Below are positions 27,287 to 35,667 of a DNA stretch of 64,000 bases, one piece after another. Within the stretch, counting starts at the first letter, position 1, and the number at the start of each line of letters is the position of its first letter. The notes under the pieces were generated by a model that was not told the origin of the DNA, searched no databases, and saw nothing but the letters and a program-made list of their open reading frames with translations. The position numbers and the translations under genes are program-made. The stretch comes from Gammaproteobacteria bacterium (GTDB lineage: Bacteria > Pseudomonadota > Gammaproteobacteria > JAJFKG01): assembly GCA_021773335.1 (NCBI GenBank), contig JAJFKG010000047.1:19081-83080 (forward strand). Direction: 5' to 3'.

Positions 27287-27943
27287 ATGGGCACTGGTCT
27301 CTCAATTCCACAACTCATCGCCATTTGGGTATTACCTATTTTATTTGCCATCACCGTGCATGAGGTCGCGCATGGTTGGGTGGCTTATCGCCTCGGCGAT
27401 CCAACGGCCAAAATGCTCGGACGTTTGACGCTCAATCCCATCAAACACATCGACCCCATTGGTACCATTGTCGTGCCCGGGGTTTTGTTAATCATCGGTG
27501 GCTTTATCTTTGGTTGGGCCAAACCCGTACCCATTACTTGGGATAACTTAGGTAAACCTAAACGTGACATGGCCTTAGTCGCTGCTGCCGGTCCTATTGC
27601 AAATCTCCTCATGGCGTTGATCTGGGCGTTAATTGCGAAAATTGGTTTTTTGATCGGTAATGGTCTCGCCTGGTTGGCATTGCCGATGGTGTATATGGGC
27701 CAAGCCGGCATTATCATTAATCTGTTACTGATGATCCTTAATCTTATCCCAATCCCACCACTGGATGGCAGCCGGGTCGTTTCCAGTTTATTGCCCGGCC
27801 CACTCGCCTGGAAATACAATCGGCTCGAACCCTATGGTTTCTTCATTTTGCTGGGTTTATTAGTTACCGGCGTGCTCGCTAAAATCATGGGACCATTGAT
27901 ATTCGGCGCCCAAGCAATTATCGCGGGTTTGTTTGGGATGTAG
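27287..27943 (+). CDS. Site-2 protease family (M50) intramembrane metallopeptidase
   Basis: A 218-residue membrane protease of the compact M50/S2P group without PDZ domain. The zinc motif HEVAH is at 25-29 in the first hydrophobic segment, followed by GWVAYRLGDPTAKMLGRLTLNP, and the second catalytic block NLIPIPPLDGSRV carries the third ligand. At least four membrane segments are evident. The substrate is unknown; such small forms are widespread and distinct from RseP. AAAGGTAAAAAT precedes the start. It is transcribed divergently from the riboswitch-btuB unit. Confidence 0.88.
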   Translation: MGTGLSIPQLIAIWVLPILFAITVHEVAHGWVAYRLGDPTAKMLGRLTLNPIKHIDPIGTIVVPGVLLIIGGFIFGWAKPVPITWDNLGKPKRDMALVAAAGPIANLLMALIWALIAKIGFLIGNGLAWLALPMVYMGQAGIIINLLLMILNLIPIPPLDGSRVVSSLLPGPLAWKYNRLEPYGFFILLGLLVTGVLAKIMGPLIFGAQAIIAGLFGM

Positions 27944-28289
27944 AAAACTTAATAATATCAATGTATTAGGCAAGATTGTGCTGTTATTCACATTATACGA
28001 CATAATTTAATAGTTTCACCTTGCATGGCTTTGTTGATCAACCTTGAAAAAATTTTAACTTAAAACGTTTTGAGATCGATTAGAATCAAAGGTGCACAAT
28101 AACTGTGAGCCATTACAATGAAGTCAAGCTTCGATTAACCTTATTTAAATAAAGCGAACTTATTTTGAGTGGGTTACTTTAATATGGATTGGACCTTTGC
28201 ACAATAGTAGCAGAGCTCCTGCATTATAAGGCAGTAGACTCTCAACCAGCAAATTGTTGGTGACATGTGCCTCGTACACGTAAGCTAAA
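27944..28289. other. Intergenic region with no gene
   Basis: About 346 bp of AT-rich sequence between the M50 protease and the 3' end of the large orphan gene. I see no coding frame. A small imperfect palindrome (CCAGCAAATTGTTGG) lies near 28237. No terminator with a T-run was found for either gene. Confidence 0.4.
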
Positions 28290-31200
28290 CTATCTGGGCC
28301 CGCCGCCGCCCAACGGAGTTAATGCAGCAGCCACTTGTGTCGTCTCCTCCGGTAGTTGAACCATAGTTACTGGCACTTGCTCATAAACCTTTCGCATGTA
28401 CTCGAATTTACCTTCTCCAAACCTACGTCGAGGTAGCGGTCGCCTTTCTTCACAGCCTGGCTGTTGATCAGCAAATCCAACGCTGCTGTCACTTACCGGC
28501 TTAGGTTTCGCGACACTACTAGAAGTAACCAGTGGTTCCGGTGAAGTAATAGATGTGGTATTTGCAGCTGTGGTCGGAGCAGCGGAAGTAAACAGTCCGT
28601 TTGTGCCACTTATTAGCTGTCGTTTTCCTGAAACTGGCGCTGGCTTAACAAACGAAGATTCAAAGCTATGACTATTAGCTTCCTCTAATATACTTTCATC
28701 GTATTCACCAATCCCAGCTTTTTCAGCTGCACGGCTAATAACTTTGAAGGTCTTCGTCTTAAAGCCGAAGAAATTCAACATCCTTTGCCACCATGACTCA
28801 TTCGTATGTTCGTCAACACCATGCTTATGAACGGCCGTTTCAATCGCACCCTTAACAGCATGCTTGTAGCGGTTTAACTGTTTTGAGTCACGGACATAAG
28901 TTGGTTGCGCCATATCACGCACCAATTTTAACTCATTTCTCAACTCAACCAAGGCATCACGCTTTTCTAACTTCTGCTCTAAAACTTTTTGTTGTTTTGC
29001 AAGCTTTGCTTGAACCCCGGCGAGTTCTTTACGTTTATCTGCCAATTCAAACTGCAAGTTAACTTGATCTGCTACCACTGGCAACAGTTGCTTTTGAATT
29101 TGTTGCATAGTAAGCTCTGTGCGCTCACCCTGTCTTTCGGTTTTTCGTGACACACTACTATCCCAACTTTCCCTAGCAGAAGATGTAGATTCTACCTGAT
29201 GAACCAATCGCCGCCCCGCATCGCTACCATCCAATGATCTGCGTCTAGTGGCTGACGGTAACCCTCTTGAAGCACTCGCGAGATCTATACCATCATCTTG
29301 CCTTATAGAACGTTGTTGGTATGATGGTTGTAGGCTCTTTATTTTTCTAGTCTTTTTTATCAATAACAGACTTAAGTTTTTAATTTCTTTTTCAAGTTGT
29401 TGTTCTCGCTGTAGCAGCCCTCTGTCAGGTTTGCCTGTATCTTCATCTATCTTGCCAACTTCTACTTCGAGAGGTTTAATTTCTATCTCTTCCTTACGCT
29501 TAATTTCAGCATCGCACATTTTAATTGCAGCATCTAAACCACTGATAAAATCTAAACAACCTTTTACTAACAATTGTCGGTCAGTCGCACTTTCACCTTC
29601 TCTTAGAACCGATCTATCATCTTGGTCAACACCGAGACGATCCAATGCATCGTCTGATAAGAAACTTTCAAAAGATAAACTAGCACCGGACACTAAGTCA
29701 TATTCACATCCAGCACCGCCACTACCACCGCGCCCCAATTTTTCGTATCCTCTTAACTCTCCACTATCATAGTGCGATTGCACATAAAAGTCTGGCACCT
29801 CGAGAATTATGCCCGTGACATCATCTGCTCTCTCTGCCTTAATTTTTTGCTTATGCACTAGTGATAGCATAGGAATTTGCCCATCAGATGAAAAACTCAA
29901 AGGGGCCTCATCACTATCATACGCATTAAATGAAAACCAATCTTCTTTAACGTCTGCACGAAGCTCTGTTGGCGACAAGGCGCTGAAACAATGCAATCTC
30001 GTATTAGTGAGCTCCCCCCCGGTTGGTGTCGTTTTAGATGCCGAAATAAAGCCGTAAGAAGACGAAGGCGCACGACCATTAGCTTGCAATTGCAAGCGGC
30101 CTTTATCTGAGCTGCTTTCCGTTGAACCTGAAAATAGTTCATTCAATTTAGTGCTAAAAACATTCATGTACCCATCTTGGTGTCCCATTAGATATGTTTT
30201 TCTAATGGCAGACGTTGATAGCAAACATTTATCTAGCTCGGATTCCAATTTCTCAGACTTGATAAGGCGCATGAGGCGACCACTTGAAAATTTCTTTGAG
30301 ACGACGTCGTCAGTATCTTGATACTTAAATTCGAGCGTCCTAATATCAAATTTTAGGGCGACACTACCACCCTCACTACTAACGAGCCTTTCAAACAGTT
30401 GCTGGCGAATATCACCCTTCAGTGGATTAGGAAACCAACGCTTACCATTGATAAAAACCATATTTAAATGTTTTTCGAGATTGCGTTCGCCCCATATATC
30501 TAGCAAGCAGCTCGTCAACAATTGTTTAGCAGAATCTTCGCTTGCAGTTTTGGTTTTGCCAGTAACCTCCATCAGGCATTGAACTAACGAATCGTTGACC
30601 CTGGGACTACCCAATCGATAACCTTCAATATTTTCAGGGATAATCAAACGCTGTCGCAAGTAACTCGCCAAATTAGATAATACACTGGCGTCAGCTTGTG
30701 AGTTCTGTTCATTAGTAAAAAATTCAGCTATCTCGGAGCTGTTTAAAGTTATACCTGAAATTTTAATTCTTATATCTTGTTCATTCCCATTTCGTAATTC
30801 AATGATTTTTTCGGCAAGCTGAGTAGCGATATCATCATCTACATTAGCACTATCATATGCCCAACGTTGTCTGTTAGCGAGAGTATCCGCACCCACATAG
30901 ATACTTACTTCATTGAAGTAATTTATCATCGCTTTTCTCATAGCAGCATCAATAATGATCGTTTCCCGCAAGATAAAGGCTGTTCGCTCTCTTGCTCGGT
31001 GCTCTGATTCATCAGACGAAGATGCAGTATTCATTTCGCTGCTGTCGTCTGCTATTTCTTCTGATAAGGCGTCTTCAACTATCTTTGATAGCTCACTATT
31101 AGGAGAAGCCTGGACAGGTTGCCTCGCCAGAGTGTCTATAGACAAATTGCTTGTTATAGCATTTGGTATGGACGGAAGTATCAAATTATCTGGAAAACGC

Positions 31201-32102
31201 ATATCTCGAAACATTTCCGACTCAAGTATTTTTTTGTCTCCTAAGAGCGCCTTTAACTCTGCTTCATCAAATTTTGCAAGGAACAAAAACTTGAATAAGC
31301 GCTCTCGAACCATTTCTCGTATCTGTTTTTGCGCAGCCTCTTTGGCTTGTTCAGTACCCAGACCACCACTTACAGAAATGTCGCTAAAATCAATTTTATA
31401 TTTAGTATGCCCTCCGAAAGTTAATATTGCCTTGTTATTTCCTTTCGATAGGTTCTCGATGAGTTCACCTGATAACCAACTAACAAAGGCTTCAAGAACA
31501 TCGCCTTGCCCTTTTAGAATCTCAGGTGATAACTTAGCAGGGTTTTTAAACGTGCCTTTCAACAACTTAACACCAATTAAAGCGTGCATGAATAAACTAA
31601 GATCGATTTTACGCTGTAGTTGATGTAACTCTACTACCATATCCCCGATAAACGATTGCAATTCACCAGAAGTTGCTCTTGGGACTGTGCCACCAAGGAT
31701 AAATGAAGTACTAACTTGGCTTTCTTCCAAAATCTTCGCACAACCCAACTCCTTCAGAAACCGAGGATCAGTTGCTTTATATTCCTTATCATTAATGGTC
31801 ACGGAAATAAAATAAGGCTCAGAAGAATCGAAATGTGCTTCTGCAACAGCGTGCATAAGCTGTTGTTCCTTGGTCCGTCTATCGGCAACATTAAAATTAA
31901 AACGCTTGCCACCTATCACTATTTCATTTGGAAAAATATATTGTGCTCTTGACGTAGAAGTTCGACCGTAGTCCATCCAGAACTTCCTACCGGTAGCGTA
32001 GCTACGCGGTTCTTCGTAGTGCGACTTTAATTCGGCTTTGAGGGCAGGCGCACTAACCAATGGTGAGCTACCAATTTTTTTTGTACTTAACTCTTTTACC
32101 AT
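28290..32102 (-). CDS. 1270-residue orphan protein, candidate secreted effector
   Basis: I recognise no family. The frame also has an upstream GTG at 32114, but ATG 32102 is preceded by AAGGGTGG at 8-base spacing. Residue numbers here count from that GTG (1274 in total). There is no signal peptide or transmembrane helix. The N-terminal two thirds are mixed, soluble-looking sequence; 900-930 and 1005-1065 are strong coiled-coil candidates (LTMQQIQKQLLPVVADQVNL, ELAGVQAKLAKQQKVLEQKL). 330-375, 930-1000 and 1150-1235 are Ser/Thr/Pro-rich and probably disordered, and the C-terminus is PLGGGGPR. Weak internal similarity exists (I-x-GKRF/W at 67-72 and 555-560). Monocistronic, with a long leader and a PmrA-box-like site. 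Size, solubility and isolation are compatible with a type IV effector, but no eukaryotic-like domain proves it. Confidence 0.8.
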   Translation of the reverse strand: MVKELSTKKIGSSPLVSAPALKAELKSHYEEPRSYATGRKFWMDYGRTSTSRAQYIFPNEIVIGGKRFNFNVADRRTKEQQLMHAVAEAHFDSSEPYFISVTINDKEYKATDPRFLKELGCAKILEESQVSTSFILGGTVPRATSGELQSFIGDMVVELHQLQRKIDLSLFMHALIGVKLLKGTFKNPAKLSPEILKGQGDVLEAFVSWLSGELIENLSKGNNKAILTFGGHTKYKIDFSDISVSGGLGTEQAKEAAQKQIREMVRERLFKFLFLAKFDEAELKALLGDKKILESEMFRDMRFPDNLILPSIPNAITSNLSIDTLARQPVQASPNSELSKIVEDALSEEIADDSSEMNTASSSDESEHRARERTAFILRETIIIDAAMRKAMINYFNEVSIYVGADTLANRQRWAYDSANVDDDIATQLAEKIIELRNGNEQDIRIKISGITLNSSEIAEFFTNEQNSQADASVLSNLASYLRQRLIIPENIEGYRLGSPRVNDSLVQCLMEVTGKTKTASEDSAKQLLTSCLLDIWGERNLEKHLNMVFINGKRWFPNPLKGDIRQQLFERLVSSEGGSVALKFDIRTLEFKYQDTDDVVSKKFSSGRLMRLIKSEKLESELDKCLLSTSAIRKTYLMGHQDGYMNVFSTKLNELFSGSTESSSDKGRLQLQANGRAPSSSYGFISASKTTPTGGELTNTRLHCFSALSPTELRADVKEDWFSFNAYDSDEAPLSFSSDGQIPMLSLVHKQKIKAERADDVTGIILEVPDFYVQSHYDSGELRGYEKLGRGGSGGAGCEYDLVSGASLSFESFLSDDALDRLGVDQDDRSVLREGESATDRQLLVKGCLDFISGLDAAIKMCDAEIKRKEEIEIKPLEVEVGKIDEDTGKPDRGLLQREQQLEKEIKNLSLLLIKKTRKIKSLQPSYQQRSIRQDDGIDLASASRGLPSATRRRSLDGSDAGRRLVHQVESTSSARESWDSSVSRKTERQGERTELTMQQIQKQLLPVVADQVNLQFELADKRKELAGVQAKLAKQQKVLEQKLEKRDALVELRNELKLVRDMAQPTYVRDSKQLNRYKHAVKGAIETAVHKHGVDEHTNESWWQRMLNFFGFKTKTFKVISRAAEKAGIGEYDESILEEANSHSFESSFVKPAPVSGKRQLISGTNGLFTSAAPTTAANTTSITSPEPLVTSSSVAKPKPVSDSSVGFADQQPGCEERRPLPRRRFGEGKFEYMRKVYEQVPVTMVQLPEETTQVAAALTPLGGGGPR

Positions 32103-32114
32103 AACTGCATCCAC

Positions 32115-32873
32115 CCTTTTCGCAGCACACTCTTGAAACTGCTTGCGTGTTTAGTGCAAGCCATGAATTCAAACCTCTGTAAAACTTTCTCATCACCTTT
32201 CATCGTCATTTAACTTTTATCTGTTGGAGTTGCTGTGTTCTTATTTTGGTGATTTTTATTTATCAGTGTTTACGAAATTAAGTATAGGCGCTAATGACGA
32301 AATGTCTTGTAAACATGGAAATATTTTACAATAAAGATCTTAAGAAAGCCTTAAATAATAGAGTTTATTGTTAATAAGCGAACAGCTAATGCAAAAAAGA
32401 TTTTGCCGGATTGCCCTGCCCGAGCACGGTGTCACGGGCTTGTTAATTTATTCAGTAAGTTAGTGTTCGGGAGTTAAAGTGGACGTCTATCAAGAATGCA
32501 AAAATGAATTTTAATGGGGCGCTGTGTTTATGGTGAAATGGTGAAAATGATTTGATTGCGGTGTGACGAGCGGTCATTTTGTGGGCGGCAGCAGATGTCG
32601 GCAAATGGGCGATTTGATTAGAGACTTGATTTTGTAATGTGTGACGGTGGGCGTATGAGCACTTTCGAGAGATCCTTCGCGTTGTTGATCGGCCTTTCGT
32701 TCTTATCTTTATAGCCGTTAGCAAAATAAAATCTACCGCTTCGCTATGGGCTCAGGATGACAGTGTCACGTGGCATACCGTGTGCTAGCAACCAGAAAAC
32801 TAAGCGTTATAAGCATTAACACGCCTATTCACTAGATTATTTATCCTTTAAAATCATACGATTAACTGAAACA
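32115..32873. other. Long intergenic region, no convincing gene
   Basis: About 760 bp. The part nearest the large gene (to about 32400) is AT-rich and looks like promoter and leader. The rest has mixed composition, and a minus-strand frame of 90 codons (32452-32724) has low-complexity, His/Thr-rich translation and no ribosome site, so I do not call it. GGGCTCAGGATGACAGTGTC near 32750 resembles a degraded dispersed repeat. Confidence 0.4.
32339..32355 (-). promoter_or_regulatory. PmrA-box-like site upstream of the large orphan gene
   Basis: On the minus strand the sequence is TTTAAG-GCTTT-CTTAAG, an exact fit to the YTTAAK-N5-YTTAAK pattern known for PmrA-type response regulators. Ten bases downstream is TAAAAT, a fair -10 hexamer. 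The ATG is about 235 bp further on, so the leader would be long. Functional assignment is inference. Confidence 0.4.
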
Positions 32874-32955
32874 GGACATATTGCTACCTCGACTTTACAT
32901 ATTGTCCAAAACAATTATACTGGACAATATGTAAAGTCGAGGTAGCAATATGTCC
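32874..32955. repeat. Perfect 35-bp inverted repeat overlapping the ATPase start codon
   Basis: Arms 32874-32908 and 32921-32955 are exact complements over all 35 bases with a 12-base spacer. The right arm contains the ribosome site (GTCGAGGTAGCAAT) and the ATG of the downstream ATPase, so in mRNA the initiation region would be locked in a long hairpin if transcription begins upstream of the left arm. If it begins in the spacer, no hairpin forms. Confidence 0.9.
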
Positions 32956-34140
32956 AAAAACGATAAACCTGTATTTAGGCGCCTGCAATCGAGCAAGCTA
33001 CAGCAGTTAGCTCAATCCTTCCCAATTGTATGCCTGATCGGCCCCAGACAGTCTGGTAAAACAACCTTAGCCCGCACCAGCTTTCCTGACTACACGTACC
33101 TATCACTTGAAGATTTAGATAACCGCACCTATGCGGAAAATGATCCTCGCGGATTTTTAGCTGACTACGCCAATAAAGTCATTCTTGATGAAGTACAACG
33201 CACTCCCGACCTGTTGTCATACTTACAAACCCAGGTTGATAAGACTGATTCACCCGGACAATATATTTTAACAGGTTCAGCACAATTAACTTTATTAGAA
33301 AAACTAACACAGAGCCTTGCTGGCCGCACGGCACTTTTGAAATTACTACCACTGAGCCTAACTGAACTAAACAATGAAAATGCCGTGAAGCAAGATTGTT
33401 GTGAACAATTATTTTATGGTTTTTATCCACGTATATACAAACATGATATTAATCCTATTGACTGGTACCCAAACTATACGCAAACTTATATTGAGAAAGA
33501 CGTTAGAGATATTATTAATATTACAAGTCTCACCACGTTCAAACGTTTTATCGCGCTATGCGCCGGGCGTCATGGACAGCTACTCGATATTTCAGCACTT
33601 GCTAACGATTGCGGTATCGCGCGCAAAACTGCAACAAACTGGCTCTCGATACTAGAAGCAAGTTTTCTTATTTATCGCTTGTCACCCTTTCATAACAACT
33701 TCAATAAGCGTTTAATTAAATCACCGAAACTTTATTTTTATGACAGTGGCCTAGTTTGTTCACTGCTAAAAATAGAAACGCCGGAACAACTCAAAACACA
33801 CTACTTAAAAGGCGCTATATTTGAAGGCTTCGTGATTACGGAAATCATGAAACAACGCCATAACTTAGGACTCGAACCACACATTTATTTCTGGCGTGAT
33901 AAAAATGGCAATGAGATTGATTGCATTGTTGAACAAGAAAACCAACTACTATCAGTCGAAATAAAATCTGGCAAAACATTAAATCAGGATTTTTTCAAAG
34001 GACTTAGCTATTGGCAAAATTTATCAGGCCAAACACCGAAAAATAGTTTCTTGATCTACGCCGGTGATGAAAGGCAATCACGTTCATCAGCAAATGTCCT
34101 TCCGTGGCATGATGTCAACGATATTTTGAGCGAAAGTTAA
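32950..34140 (+). CDS. AAA ATPase with DUF4143 C-terminal domain
   Basis: A 396-residue P-loop ATPase of the widespread AAA_14/DUF4143 group. Walker A GPRQSGKT (31-38), Walker B VILDE (77-81) and the sensor region YILTGSAQLTLLEK are clear. The C-terminal half contains DUF4143 (ISALANDCGIARKTATNWLS, YFYDSGLVCSLL, KGAIFEGFVITEI) and a nuclease-like pattern, FWRDKNGNEIDCIVEQ...LLSVEIKSGK. The function of this family is unknown. It stands alone, with a small membrane protein convergent 26 bp downstream, and its start codon is embedded in a perfect inverted repeat. Sporadic distribution of such genes suggests horizontal movement. Confidence 0.9.
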   Translation: MSKNDKPVFRRLQSSKLQQLAQSFPIVCLIGPRQSGKTTLARTSFPDYTYLSLEDLDNRTYAENDPRGFLADYANKVILDEVQRTPDLLSYLQTQVDKTDSPGQYILTGSAQLTLLEKLTQSLAGRTALLKLLPLSLTELNNENAVKQDCCEQLFYGFYPRIYKHDINPIDWYPNYTQTYIEKDVRDIINITSLTTFKRFIALCAGRHGQLLDISALANDCGIARKTATNWLSILEASFLIYRLSPFHNNFNKRLIKSPKLYFYDSGLVCSLLKIETPEQLKTHYLKGAIFEGFVITEIMKQRHNLGLEPHIYFWRDKNGNEIDCIVEQENQLLSVEIKSGKTLNQDFFKGLSYWQNLSGQTPKNSFLIYAGDERQSRSSANVLPWHDVNDILSES

Positions 34141-34166
34141 AGTGACATTCAATTAATATCGAAATA

Positions 34167-34355
34167 TCACTGCTTAACCATCATCACTAAAAAAGCAATA
34201 AAGGCAATCAAAATCAACGCTAGGATGCCGAGCGTGCCGAGGCTTTTAGTGATATTGGCTTTGGCGAATAATGCTTTGTTGCCGCGGATACTACGATATA
34301 AAAACCATGCGATCAGTGCGGCGACGAGTACGTAAATAATTTTAGCCCATTCCAT
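34167..34355 (-). CDS. Small two-helix membrane protein
   Basis: A 62-residue protein with two hydrophobic helices (IIYVLVAALIAWFLYRSI and LGTLGILALILIAFIAFLVMM) separated by a short basic-amphipathic stretch (RGNKALFAKANITKS). AAAGGAACCACT gives a good ribosome site. I do not recognise the family. It is followed by nothing on its strand and converges with the DUF4143 ATPase. Confidence 0.6.
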   Translation of the reverse strand: MEWAKIIYVLVAALIAWFLYRSIRGNKALFAKANITKSLGTLGILALILIAFIAFLVMMVKQ

Positions 34356-34432
34356 AGTGGTTCCTTTTGTTGCTTATTGTCGAGCGCACCCACAGGGCAT
34401 AGCTCGAGCACCCGTAATTTAGCGCCACACCT

Positions 34433-34511
34433 GTAGCCCGGACAAGCGCGGCACGCGCGCCATCCGGGGGCGAGGATGACAAAATCCCTGGTACCACCGC
34501 TCTGCGGTGGT
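34433..34511. repeat. REP-like elements, families A and B adjacent
   Basis: A single family A unit (34433-34470: GTAGCCCGGACAAG, centre CGCGGCACGCGCG, then CCATCCGGGG) is followed by a family B palindrome at 34490-34511 (GGTACCACCGC-TCT-GCGGTGGT, its last three bases lost). The same A-then-B order appears at 63699-63783. The pair lies between the small membrane gene and the end of waaG. Confidence 0.75.
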
Positions 34512-34521
34512 GATTGACATA

Positions 34522-35664
34522 TTAGCCCCGCGCTTCAATAAACGCTACAGCCTTTTCGGCCAAGCTATACAAATCAGTATTGTGTGCATAATGTTTAGCA
34601 TTATCACACCACTGTTGCATTCGCGCCTTATCCATCAACATAGTTTGTAGTTTAGCATTCATATCAGTTTGCTGAAACGGTGATTTTATTATTAAACCTG
34701 CTTGTGCCGCTTCAATATGGTATGCATAACCACACACCTCGGTCACCAATATCGGCAAATGCGCCGTTAATGCTTCGATAAGCACCATACCCGCGGCCTC
34801 ACTACGCGCTGGGTGTAAAAAGATATCTGCAGCAAACATAAATCTTGCAACATCCTCGCGCGGACCGAGCAAATGTACCTGTGCTGCTAATCCCAACTGT
34901 TGTATCTGGCGTAAATAAGGTGCCGGATTATCGCGTCCAATATGAACTAAGTGTGTCGAACTACGGACATTCTCCGGTAAGGCCGCAAGCGCCAAAAGCG
35001 CGCGATCTAAACCTTTACGATGATAATCCGATCCGACCATTAACAATATGGGACTATCCAAAGCTAAACCCAGTTCAGTACGCACACTGATACTAAATGC
35101 TTGTTTGTCATTTGGTGCAATGCGGTCACGCGCAATACCTGGTGGCAATTGATAAAAGCGGTCATCTGGCGTTTGATAATGAGCTTGGTAAGCTTGCTTT
35201 TGTTGTGGCGTTAAAAACAAAATCCGTGTACTACTCGTTGTCGCGAAAACGGCATGTTCCGAATCGAGATAACTACGACACCGCGGCTGCAATTGATAAA
35301 ACCAACTTCGTTGCTTAGCATGTTCAGCAAAACAAACATCACCCGCAAAATAAACATCTAAGCCAGGCATACGATTAAAGCCGATCACACAATCAAATTT
35401 AGCTTGCTCGGGCAATTGTTCAATGTAATGCTTAACTTGTTTGGCATAATGCTTTGCTTGACTGTGGTTTGTCAAACCACGTTTGGGGATCATAATCACA
35501 GGTTTTTTTGTCGTAGCAATGCCATCAATCTTAGCACCCTGCCACTCCATAGCAAACACAGTAACTTCGTGACCACATGCCAAACACTGCTCGGCAATGC
35601 GTTTAAAGTCACGCTGCAAACCGCCATAGGGAAAATATTTAAAGATACACAGGGCTAGGCGCAC
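34522..35664 (-). CDS. waaG: LPS core glucosyltransferase I (GT4)
   Basis: A 380-residue GT-B glycosyltransferase of the WaaG type, which adds the first outer-core hexose to heptose II. The start MRLALCIFKYFPYGGLQRDF is diagnostic. VIGFNRMPGLDVYFAGDVCF, LMVGSDYHRKGLDRALLAL, HIGRDNPAPY and the donor-site block HPARSEAAGMVLIEAL (about 290-305) follow. It starts only 3 bp after the trkH stop, so it is the last gene of a trkA-trkH-waaG transcript, an unusual partnership. Confidence 0.93.
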   Translation of the reverse strand: MRLALCIFKYFPYGGLQRDFKRIAEQCLACGHEVTVFAMEWQGAKIDGIATTKKPVIMIPKRGLTNHSQAKHYAKQVKHYIEQLPEQAKFDCVIGFNRMPGLDVYFAGDVCFAEHAKQRSWFYQLQPRCRSYLDSEHAVFATTSSTRILFLTPQQKQAYQAHYQTPDDRFYQLPPGIARDRIAPNDKQAFSISVRTELGLALDSPILLMVGSDYHRKGLDRALLALAALPENVRSSTHLVHIGRDNPAPYLRQIQQLGLAAQVHLLGPREDVARFMFAADIFLHPARSEAAGMVLIEALTAHLPILVTEVCGYAYHIEAAQAGLIIKSPFQQTDMNAKLQTMLMDKARMQQWCDNAKHYAHNTDLYSLAEKAVAFIEARG

Positions 35665-35667
35665 GAG

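Noticed and set aside
30955..31623. Plus-strand 222-codon frame inside the large orphan gene
   Set aside because: Ser-rich antisense shadow of a long, clearly coding minus-strand frame; the same applies to 29248-29772.
32452..32724. Minus-strand 90-codon frame in the large intergenic region
   Set aside because: Low-complexity translation, no ribosome site, no recognisable family.
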